From positions 1 to 33,160 of the forward strand of contig CDRNVI010000057.1 of NCBI GenBank assembly GCA_977017575.1: a stretch of DNA of 33,160 nucleotides, in the 5' to 3' direction. The DNA is from Paramoeba atlantica. Lineage: Eukaryota; Discosea. Position numbers and translations under genes: made by a program. Positions 25,294 through 32,724 of the stretch are shown piece after piece. Every line of letters begins with the position of its first letter. Position 1 is the first letter of the stretch. The notes beneath the pieces are model-generated. The model was given only the letters and a program-made list of their open reading frames with translations. It was not told where the DNA came from and made no database searches.

Positions 25294-26694
25294 TTCCGTC
25301 GTGGTGTGTCTCGAGTTTTGTGCGTTCATAGCGGTGCACTTTACCTTGCTTTTTCATGTGATAATGGAAACTCCACGATTTCCCTCGCTGAACGATCCTT
25401 ACAGCCCCCCCCCCCCCCCAAGCAAGGCGACATTCACCACCGTAGGTCGCATTGATGAATGCAATGGTGGTTTGAGTGTGCCCGTGCGAACGACCAAGAA
25501 GTGACACATACAATTTTGGCGATGACATAGTCGGGAAGAGAGGTTGAGCACGATGCGTTCACGTTTTGAACAGAGCTACGAAATCTATCGGGAAGGGGTG
25601 GGTCTTTGCAACGGCCGGGCGAAGAAATTCGTTGTTTTATACCTGGATTGTGCAGAACGTGTTTCGGAAGGTGTCACGTGGAAGGTGTTCCGCGCCATTG
25701 TGCGTCCTGTTTTCATTGTTCATGTGCTGCCCTGCCTTGCCCCAAGTAAAACATCTAGCGGAATTGTTCGATGCACGTGAAATCACGCCCTGCGCATCTA
25801 ACGGAATCAGTGGGATCGAAGAAGACAAAGATCATTCTCCACGGAATGGGGTCGCACGGTGGATGCGAGTTTCGTGTGAAACCGACGTTTTTCCACCACA
25901 CTATTACAGTACGCGCGCGCCCTGCGATTCTGTTGCTTGGAAGAGCAGGTGAAATGTAAAAGAAGTATAGAGAAATACAACCGCCCCCCCTTGAGATGCA
26001 GGAAGCTTGTGCAATCAAGCATTGGTTTGACTAAAATAATGTCCGATGACAACAAATTCTTGCGTTAGAAGAGGGGAAGGCTTATAGTATCAGTGAAATC
26101 ATGTGAAAATAGTGCCCAAAGCAAATATCAGAGCAAACCACGAGCGCTCAGAACACTCATCAAGTAGAAAGGGTTAAAATTTTTTAAGATTTGGTTCAGG
26201 GAAGAACGGACAAAAAGTGGACTGGCGAAACCCACGTTTTGATTCGCAATCATACTGACTAACGGAAAAACTCTATCTCTACAGAAAATATCGCTCGAAG
26301 CACGACCACTCAGGAGATGTAGCTTGCTGGTTCGGCGTTTAGCAATCGACGCACGCCATGCACGGAAGTCATGCAAACGTCGCGTCCAGAGATATTTGAA
26401 AACCCCCCTTCACCGTGCAGGCGGAAAGAGGTAAATCTGAGGTCATTTTGAATTTTGAGATAGGATGCGCTAAAAAGCGGTACACTTTTCGGGCTTTTTC
26501 ATTCGACACGCGCACGGCCATCTACTCATTCACCGTTTCTGCCGCCAAAACGTCATCTGCTACACAGGACAAAAAGACTTCATTTCAGCAAAGAAAATAC
26601 ACTAAAATGTACCATTGCTTCTGCGATTCACGTTGCGTCTCTCCCGCGCGCCCAAAAGCGGCCACACGCTTGTGAACGAAGAGAATCGGAAAAA

Positions 26695-26775
26695 CGCGCC
26701 CAGCAGGGTTCGAACCTGCGCGTGAGAACACACCTGATTTCAAGTCAGTCCCCTTAACCACTTGGGTATGGACGT
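26695..26775 (-). tRNA. tRNA-Ser(UGA), unit 19, doubly changed (G1A, C27A)
   Basis: It has the same two tRNA changes as unit 18, so the two units share a recent common copy. A private G-to-C change lies just upstream of the tRNA near 26785. Confidence 0.8.
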
Positions 26776-27365
26776 TTCCGTCGTCGTGTGTCTCGAGTTT
26801 TGTGCGTTCATAGCGGTGCACTTTACCTTGCTTTTTCATGTGATAATGGAAACTCCACGATTTCCCTCGCTGAACGATCCTTACAGCCCCCCCCCCCCCC
26901 AAGCAAGGCGACATTCACCACCGTAGGTCGCATTGATGAATGCAATGGTGGTTTGAGTGTGCCCGTGCGAACGACCAAGAAGTGACACATACAATTTTGG
27001 CGATGACATAGTCGGGAAGAGAGGTTGAGCACGATGCGTTCACGTTTTGAACAGAGCTACGAAATCTATCGGGAAGGGGTGGGTCTTTGCAACGGCCGGG
27101 CGAAGAAATTCGTTGTTTTATACCTGGATTGTGCAGAACGTGTTTCGGAAGGTGTCACGTGGAAGGTGTTCCGCGCCATTGTGCGTCCTGTTTTCATTGT
27201 TCATGTGCTGCCCTGCCTTGCCCCAAGTAAAACATCTAGCGGAATTGTTCGATGCACGTGAAATCACGCCCTGCGCATCTAACGGAATCAGTGGGATCGA
27301 AGAAGACAAAGATCATTCTCCACGGAATGGGGTCGCACGGTGGATGCGAGTTTCGTGTGAAACCG

Positions 27366-27540
27366 ACGTTTTTTCCACCACACTATTACAGTACGCGCGC
27401 GCCCCTGCGATTCTGTTGCTTGGAAGAGCAGGTGAAATGTAAAAGAAGTATAGAGAAATACAACCGCCCCCCTTGAGATGCAGGAAGCTTGTGCAATCAA
27501 GCATTGGTTTGACTAAAATAATGTCCGATGACAACAAATA
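27366..27540. other. Cluster of indels and a substitution in unit 19
   Basis: An extra T near 27372 (six T), an extra C near 27404 (GCCCCTGC) and one C lost from the 7-C run near 27466, plus T-to-A at about 27540. The three indels are confined to base runs within about 100 nt, as in unit 12, which suggests local consensus error. Confidence 0.65.
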
Positions 27541-28136
27541 CTTGCGTTAGAAGAGGGGAAGGCTTATAGTATCAGTGAAATCATGTGAAAATAGTGCCCA
27601 AAGCAAATATCAGAGCAAACCACGAGCGCTCAGAACACTCATCAAGTAGAAAGGGTTAAAATTTTTTAAGATTTGGTTCAGGGAAGAACGGACAAAAAGT
27701 GGACTGGCGAAACCCACGTTTTGATTCGCAATCATACTGACTAACGGAAAAACTCTATCTCTACAGAAAATATCGCTCGAAGCACGACCACTCAGGAGAT
27801 GTAGCTTGCTGGTTCGGCGTTTAGCAATCGACGCACGCCATGCACGGAAGTCATGCAAACGTCGCGTCCAGAGATATTTGAAAACCCCCCTTCACCGTGC
27901 AGGCGGAAAGAGGTAAATCTGAGGTCATTTTGAATTTTGAGATAGGATGCGCTAAAAAGCGGTACACTTTTCGGGCTTTTTCATTCGACACGCGCACGGC
28001 CATCTACTCATTCACCGTTTCTGCCGCCAAAACGTCATCTGCTACACAGGACAAAAAGACTTCATTTCAGCAAAGAAAATACACTAAAATGTACCATTGC
28101 TTCTGCGATTCACGTTGCGTCTCTCCCGCGCGCCCA

Positions 28137-29589
28137 AAAGCGGCCACACGCTTGTGAACGAAGAGAATCGGAAAAACGCGCCCAGCAGGGTTCGAACCTG
28201 CGCGTGAGAACACACCTGATTTCAAGTCAGGCCCCTTAACCACTCGGGTATGGACGCTTCCGTCGTGGTGTGTCTCGAGTTTTGTGCGTTCATAGCGGTG
28301 CACTTTACCTTGCTTTTTCATGTGATAATGGAAACTCCACGATTTCCCTCGCTGAACGATCCTTACAGCCCCCCCCCCCCCCCAAGCAAGGCGACATTCA
28401 CCACCGTAGGTCGCATTGATGAATGCAATGGTGGTTTGAGTGTGCCCGTGCGAACGACCAAGAAGTGACACATACAATTTTGGCGATGACATAGTCGGGA
28501 AGAGAGGTTGAGCACGATGCGTTCACGTTTTGAACAGAGCTACGAAATCTATCGGGAAGGGGTGGGTCTTTGCAACGGCCGGGCGAAGAAATTCGTTGTT
28601 TTATACCTGGATTGTGCAGAACGTGTTTCGGAAGGTGTCACGTGGAAGGTGTTCCGCGCCATTGTGCGTCCTGTTTTCATTGTTCATGTGCTGCCCTGCT
28701 TTGCCCCAAGTAAAACATCTAGCGGAATTGTTCGATGCACGTGAAATCACGCCCTGCGTATCTAACGGAATCAGTGGGATCGAAGAAGACAAATATCATT
28801 CTCCACGGAATGGGGTCGCACGGTGGATGCGAGTTTCGTGTGAAACCGACGTTTTTCCACCACACTATTACAGTACGCGCGCGCCCTGCGATTCTGTTGC
28901 TTGGAAGAGCAGGTGAAATGTAAAAGAAGTATAGAGAAATACAACCGCCCCCCCTTGAGATGCAGGAAGCTTGTGCAATCAAGCATTGGTTTGACTAAAA
29001 TAATGTCCGATGACAACAAATTCTTGCGTTAGAAGAGGGGAAGGCTTATAGTATCAGTGAAATCATGTGAAAATAGTGCCCAAAGCAAATATCAGAGCAA
29101 ACCACGAGCGCTCAGAACACTCATCAAGTAGAAAGGGTTAAAATTTTTTAAGATTTGGTTCAGGGAAGAACGGACAAAAAGTGGACTGGCGAAACCCACG
29201 TTTTGATTCGCAATCATACTGACTAACGGAAAAACTCTATCTCTACAGAAAATATCGCTCGAAGCACGACCACTCAGGAGATGTAGCTTGCTGGTTCGGC
29301 GTTTCGCAATCGACGCACGCCATGCACGGAAGTCATGCAAACGTCGCGTCCAGAGATATTTGAAAACCCCCCTTCACCGTGCAGGCGGAAAGAGGTAAAT
29401 CTGAGGTCATTTTGAATTTTGAGATAGGATGCGCTAAAAAGCGGTACACTTTTCGGGCTTTTTCATTCGACACGCGCACGGCCATCTACTCATTCACCGT
29501 TTCTGCCGCCAAAACGTCATCTGCTACACAGGACAAAAAGACTTCATTTCAGCAAAGAAAATACACTAAAATGTACCATTGCTTCTGCG
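28137..29589. repeat. Terminal unit 20, most divergent and cut about 30 nt short
   Basis: The last unit has four private substitutions (28245, 28700, 28759, 28794) besides the shared markers. It ends at CTTCTGCG, where other units continue ATTCACGTTGCG. Higher divergence of an edge unit is typical of a real tandem array. Confidence 0.85.
28177..28257 (-). tRNA. tRNA-Ser(UGA) variant, unit 20 (A13G), array-edge copy
   Basis: Base 28245 is C on the plus strand, making tRNA base 13 G, so the D-arm reads CCCGAGTGG as in most eukaryotic tRNA-Ser genes. Base 27 and base 1 are the normal C and G. All stems are intact, so this copy looks functional and may keep the ancestral base. Confidence 0.9.
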
Positions 29590-29590
29590 T
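29589..29590. other. Junction of eukaryotic array and bacterial DNA
   Basis: The repeat stops after the G at 29589 and unrelated sequence begins (TTTTTCACAAGG). Both sides contain TTCAC within a few bases of the break, which is only slight microhomology. No target duplication, inverted repeat or transposase is seen. Gene style, base composition and repeat content all change at this point. Confidence 0.9.
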
Positions 29591-29735
29591 TTTTCACAAG
29601 GAAGGTTATATACAACTCACACGAACTAACCATTTGTTTTATCAGCCAAAAAGTGCAATTAATCAAGGAACTTAACCCTTGTTTTGTCGTCTAAATGATT
29701 GCGGCACAAGAATCAGCAACAAACGGCGGTACACG
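29590..29735 (+). other. Non-coding leader between junction and yqgE
   Basis: This 146-nt AT-rich stretch has no gene and no clear sigma70 promoter. A GGCGGT at 29725-29730, five bases before the ATG, is a plausible ribosome binding site. gshB, which often lies upstream of yqgE in Gammaproteobacteria, is absent because the bacterial sequence stops at the junction. Confidence 0.6.
29664..29685 (+). terminator. Weak terminator-like hairpin
   Basis: CAAGG/CCTTG (29664-29668 with 29677-29681) encloses an 8-nt loop and is followed by TTTT. The stem is only 5 bp, so this is a poor intrinsic terminator; it could end a gene once lying to the left. Confidence 0.25.
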
Positions 29736-30311
29736 ATGGGTTATGCAAAACAACAGACTACCTATTTAGGACAGCATTTTTTAATTGCGATGCCTAAACG
29801 CACATCACTCCAATTTATTGATGCATTAACCTACATTTGTGATCACAGTGAGGAAGGCGCCATGGGGGTTATTGTTAATTACCCACTTGAGTTGACATTA
29901 GCAGATATGTTGGTACAAATGGGGATTAAACAAGATCCTAAAGTCGATTGCAGTCAGTCAGTTTACTATGGTGGTCCGATTCAATGTGAACGTGGTTTTG
30001 TATTGCATCGTCCACATGGAAAGTGGTATGCAAGTTTGCCGTTAGATGATGAATTAATGATGACAACATCACGTGATATTTTAGAAGCAATGGCAGTTGG
30101 GAACGGCCCGACAGAGACGATGGTCTTTCTGGGCTATTCTGGTTGGGAAGCGGGTCAATTGGAAATGGAAATGGCAAATAATACCTGGTTAAGTAGTCCG
30201 GCTGATTTATCGATCTTATTTCAGGTGCCGTATCAACAACGTCGCCAAGCAGCAGCACGCATATTGGGTGTTGACTTAAGCACATTATCACATGATGCTG
30301 GACATGCTTAA
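29736..30311 (+). CDS. yqgE: YqgE/AlgH family protein (UPF0301, DUF179)
   Basis: A 191-residue protein, close to the usual length of about 185-190 for this family. Conserved family stretches are visible: GQHFLIAMP near residues 12-20, GAMGVIVN near 42-49, YYGGP with RGFVLH near 77-91, and GYSGWEAGQLE near 127-137. The exact biochemical role of the family is unsettled; it has been linked to alginate regulation in Pseudomonas (AlgH). The ATG at 29736 is chosen over an upstream TTG at 29679 because the family match starts right after it, the length then fits, and GGCGGT lies five bases upstream. It is followed after 1 nt by ruvX, the usual gammaproteobacterial pairing. No introns or breaks are seen. 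The base composition is clearly more AT-rich than the neighbouring array. Confidence 0.93.
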   Translation: MGYAKQQTTYLGQHFLIAMPKRTSLQFIDALTYICDHSEEGAMGVIVNYPLELTLADMLVQMGIKQDPKVDCSQSVYYGGPIQCERGFVLHRPHGKWYASLPLDDELMMTTSRDILEAMAVGNGPTETMVFLGYSGWEAGQLEMEMANNTWLSSPADLSILFQVPYQQRRQAAARILGVDLSTLSHDAGHA

Positions 30312-30312
30312 A

Positions 30313-30762
30313 ATGACAAATACAATGGATGTTACACCACTGGTTGCGCTAGGTTTTGATTTTGGAATGAAACGTATTGGTGCTGCAGTTGGGCAGACAG
30401 TAACACGTAGTGCAACACCACTTAATGTATTACCTGCAACAGATGGGATCCCTGACTGGCAAACAATAGATGAATTAGTTAAGCAATGGCAGCCAACTGT
30501 ATTGGTGGTCGGTTTGCCCTTGAACATGGATGGCAGTGCGCAGACAATTACACATGCAGCTAAACGTTTTGGTGAACGTTTAGTAAATCGTTATCAGTTA
30601 CCTGTACATTATATTGATGAGCGTTTAACCTCAGTGGATGCGCGTGCCAAGCTCTATGCGGATGGTGGTTATCGTGCATTGAAAAATAATAGTATTGATA
30701 GCGTTGCAGCTCAGTTGATCTTAGAGACATGGATGTTGGAACATTATGGTGGCTCAAAATAA
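30313..30762 (+). CDS. ruvX: Putative pre-16S rRNA nuclease / Holliday junction resolvase-like YqgF (RuvX)
   Basis: RNase H-fold nuclease, 149 residues from this start (family about 138-150). Its known role in Escherichia coli is processing of the 5' end of 16S rRNA; the fold is also related to Holliday junction resolvases. Visible motifs are GFDFGMKRIGAAVG near residues 11-24, VGLPLNMDGS near 67-76, and YIDERLTSVDA near 98-108, which carry the expected acidic catalytic residues; the third acidic site is probably NNSIDSVAAQLIL near 123-135. The start is uncertain: in-frame ATGs also lie at 30292, 30295, 30304 and 30325, and the first three would overlap the end of yqgE. I chose 30313, one base after the yqgE stop, on length and on TGGA about 10 nt upstream. 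It is almost certainly cotranscribed with yqgE. Confidence 0.92.
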   Translation: MTNTMDVTPLVALGFDFGMKRIGAAVGQTVTRSATPLNVLPATDGIPDWQTIDELVKQWQPTVLVVGLPLNMDGSAQTITHAAKRFGERLVNRYQLPVHYIDERLTSVDARAKLYADGGYRALKNNSIDSVAAQLILETWMLEHYGGSK

Positions 30763-30789
30763 CCGCAATTCAAACATTATCGAGCTGAT

Positions 30790-30819
30790 TTGCCAATCGC
30801 TAAGCAATTACGTTATAGT
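30790..30819 (+). promoter_or_regulatory. Sigma70-like promoter of pyrB
   Basis: TTGCCA (30790-30795) and TATAGT (30814-30819) are 18 bases apart, each one mismatch from consensus. Transcription would begin near 30826, giving a short leader of about 24 nt. That leaves no room for a pyrB-type attenuator. Confidence 0.5.
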
Positions 30820-30849
30820 CATGCGCAATTAGCCTAAATAGAACAGCAC

Positions 30850-31788
30850 ATGGCAACAGTCCAATTACCACATTTAATCGATATTGAATCACTTTCTAGT
30901 GACACGATTACAGCGCTGTTAACCCAAGCAAATACTTATTTACAACAAGCAACAACAGCGCCAATTAACACACCATTGACACATAAAACCGTTGCAACGT
31001 TATTTTACGAAAACAGCACACGCACACGTATGTCATTTCAGCTGGCAGCCCATCGCTTACATGCTTACTGCATTGACTTTAACAAGCAGGGTTCATCTGT
31101 TAGTAAAGGTGAATCGTTAATAGATACAGCAGCCAGCCTAATTGCAATGGGCGCTAATGTTTTAATTGTGCGTCATCCTCACGACAAAATAGCAACAATT
31201 TTAGCAGAAAAGTTTACTGATCAGGCAGCAATTATTAATGCAGGTGATGGTATGTATGCACACCCAACCCAAGCATTATTAGATGTGTTGACTATTCAGC
31301 AACACAAACCAAACTTTAAGGCATTAAAGGTTGCCATCATTGGTGATGTATCGCATTCACGCGTAGCACGTTCACAAATTTGTGCATTAAGTAAATTGGG
31401 TGTGAGTGACATTCGTGTAGTTGCACCAACAGCATTATTACCAACCGATATCCAACAGTGGCCAGTAACAGTCATGGCGGATATTGAACAAGGGCTATCG
31501 GGTGTAGATGTTGTGATTTGTTTGCGGATTCAAACAGAACGGATCGCAACCAATCAATGTCCAGATGTGACTACCTATCACCAGCAATTTGGTGTATCTG
31601 CACAGCGTTTAGCATTAGCCAAGCCAGATGCCATCGTAATGCATCCAGGACCAATCAACCGCGGTGTTGAAATTGATGATGCTGTTGCCGATGGGTCACA
31701 ATCAGTGATCTTACACCAAGTACGTAATAGTGTTCCGATGCGTATGGCTGTGTTAACTGTCATTGCAAATACACGATGGTCACTGTAA
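30850..31788 (+). CDS. pyrB: Aspartate carbamoyltransferase catalytic subunit
   Basis: Cytosolic enzyme of de novo pyrimidine synthesis: carbamoyl phosphate plus L-aspartate gives N-carbamoyl-L-aspartate and phosphate. The 312-residue length fits the family. Motifs are the carbamoyl phosphate site STRTR at 56-60 in FYENSTRTRMSF, SKGES at 85-89, HPTQ at 138-141 in DGMYAHPTQALLD, GDVSHSRVARS at 165-175, the aspartate-side RIQTER at 226-231 and HPGPINRG at 265-272. No active-site residue looks lost. It lies 87 nt downstream of ruvX behind its own promoter, with no strong ribosome binding site. In Pseudomonas-type genomes pyrR often lies between yqgF and pyrB and a pyrC-like gene follows; both are missing here. 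Its stop abuts the stop of the opposing kinase gene. Ornithine carbamoyltransferase is a less likely reading, given the RIQTER and HPGPINRG motifs. Confidence 0.95.
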   Translation: MATVQLPHLIDIESLSSDTITALLTQANTYLQQATTAPINTPLTHKTVATLFYENSTRTRMSFQLAAHRLHAYCIDFNKQGSSVSKGESLIDTAASLIAMGANVLIVRHPHDKIATILAEKFTDQAAIINAGDGMYAHPTQALLDVLTIQQHKPNFKALKVAIIGDVSHSRVARSQICALSKLGVSDIRVVAPTALLPTDIQQWPVTVMADIEQGLSGVDVVICLRIQTERIATNQCPDVTTYHQQFGVSAQRLALAKPDAIVMHPGPINRGVEIDDAVADGSQSVILHQVRNSVPMRMAVLTVIANTRWSL

Positions 31789-32724
31789 TTACTTATTTTC
31801 TAATAAATATGCAATTTTAGTACACACTTTATTAGATAATGGTTTACTAAAAATAGTATCACAGTACGGTTTGTAATTGCTGTCATCTAATGTTTGATTG
31901 TCATGTGCTGTTAAGCCGATGATCAGTGTTTTTTGATTGGGTGTGCTATGTGTTCGGATTTGTTTAGCTACCTCAAAACCGTTCATATCAGGCAAGGTAA
32001 TATCGAGTATCACAACATCGTAAGCATGTTGATTAGCTAATTGAATGGCATCTGCACCTAGCTTGGCATGATCTAGTGTACTATTAAACTGTTCAGTCAG
32101 CATATAACTGGCAACTGTGCTGGCAATCGTGTCATCTTCAACTAATAGTATGCGCCATTGTTTAGCTATTTTATCTGGAGTAGCTTGTTGGTAATGTGTT
32201 GATGACGACGAATCATCATCAGCTAAGTTGGTTGCTTTCTGTTGTGTGGCTGTGTTGGGTAATGCGAGTGGAATAATACAGGTAAATGTTGCCCCTTTAC
32301 CTTCATCACTGACGACATCGATTTTCCCATGTAACTTTTCAATCCATTTTTTAGTTTGCCATAAACCTAATCCATTGCCTTCAAATTGTTTAGTATCATA
32401 GTAAGTGTGTACTTGACTAAAGCGATCAAAAATAATGTCTTGTTTATCTTTGGCAATACCTATCCCAGTGTCAGTGACTTGCAAGATTAGATTAAGCTTA
32501 TCCGTTTGCTCAACAGGTTCAAAATTAACGATAACACTTATGTCGCCTGCTTCAGTGAATTTGAGCGCATTAGTCAGTAAGTTCAGTAAAATTTGTTTTA
32601 GGATTGTTTGATCACCGATAAATTGAGTTGGAGCTTTGTTTGGATAATGAATTTGTAAATCCAATGACTTTTGCTTAATCGCTGGTGCCACCATAGCTTG
32701 TACATGTGCTAATGTTTCTTGCAA
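31789..32724 (-). CDS. Hybrid histidine kinase, C-terminal part (ATPase plus receiver)
   Basis: Open frame of 311 codons from a nominal TTG, but really the continuation of the kinase begun at 33109 in another frame. Domains: HATPase_c at about 1-155, with N-box LLTNALKF (N52), G1 DTGIGI at 85-90, F-box FDRF at 99-102 and G2 GNGLGL at 116-121; a serine-rich linker at about 160-185; and a response-regulator receiver at about 191-311. The receiver has acidic pair D197 D198, phosphoacceptor D241 in LDITLPDMNG, T272 and K294, so it looks active. There is no output domain or Hpt domain, so phosphate would probably pass to a separate Hpt protein (inference from BarA/ArcB-like systems). The signal and target cannot be told. 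It ends exactly next to the pyrB stop, with no terminator between. Confidence 0.88.
   Translation of the reverse strand: MQETLAHVQAMVAPAIKQKSLDLQIHYPNKAPTQFIGDQTILKQILLNLLTNALKFTEAGDISVIVNFEPVEQTDKLNLILQVTDTGIGIAKDKQDIIFDRFSQVHTYYDTKQFEGNGLGLWQTKKWIEKLHGKIDVVSDEGKGATFTCIIPLALPNTATQQKATNLADDDSSSSTHYQQATPDKIAKQWRILLVEDDTIASTVASYMLTEQFNSTLDHAKLGADAIQLANQHAYDVVILDITLPDMNGFEVAKQIRTHSTPNQKTLIIGLTAHDNQTLDDSNYKPYCDTIFSKPLSNKVCTKIAYLLENK

Larger units (their letters stand above)
1..29589. repeat. Tandem array of about 20 units of 1.48 kb, each with one tRNA-Ser gene
   Basis: Head-to-tail direct repeats. Units start at 1, 1483, 2963, 4444, 5925, 7407, 8887, 10370, 11852, 13334, 14816, 16295, 17775, 19253, 20733, 22211, 23692, 25173, 26655 and 28137. 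Unit lengths run from 1478 to 1483; the last stops about 30 nt short, at 29589. Almost all length variation comes from one poly-C tract of 11-16 bases. Units are otherwise nearly identical, with a handful of substitutions each. Every unit has a minus-strand tRNA-Ser(UGA) and about 1.4 kb of spacer. The first base lies inside a unit, so the left end is a break in the sequence and not the array end. The near-identity of long non-coding spacers implies concerted evolution by unequal crossing-over or gene conversion, or very recent amplification. Tandem tRNA units of this style are known from Entamoeba and some other eukaryotes; that parallel is from general knowledge, and the unit sequence itself is not recognised. 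Confidence 0.97.

Noticed and set aside
1-29589. A bacterial tRNA array or a CRISPR-like repeat
   Set aside because: No CCA is encoded, the variable arm is short, box B is perfect and TTTTT follows the gene, all eukaryotic. The unit is far too long for CRISPR, and there are no unique spacers or cas genes.
1-29589. Direct assignment of the array to Entamoeba
   Set aside because: Only the layout is similar. The unit is moderately GC-rich, unlike very AT-rich Entamoeba spacers, and the sequence is not recognised.
29379-29675. Open frame crossing the junction, as a chimeric protein
   Set aside because: The left half is a random spacer frame and the right half is non-coding leader, with no domain on either side.
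29679-29735. A longer yqgE starting at the upstream TTG
   Set aside because: The extra 19 residues do not fit the family, and the ATG at 29736 has a better placed ribosome binding site.
29590-29735. An insertion sequence or attachment site at the junction
   Set aside because: There are no terminal inverted repeats, target duplication, integrase or transposase. A tRNA-end attachment site is ruled out because the break lies about 1.3 kb from the tRNA.
29938-30291. Minus-strand open frames inside yqgE, ruvX and pyrB
   Set aside because: They are shadows of well-supported genes on the plus strand and have no recognisable family.
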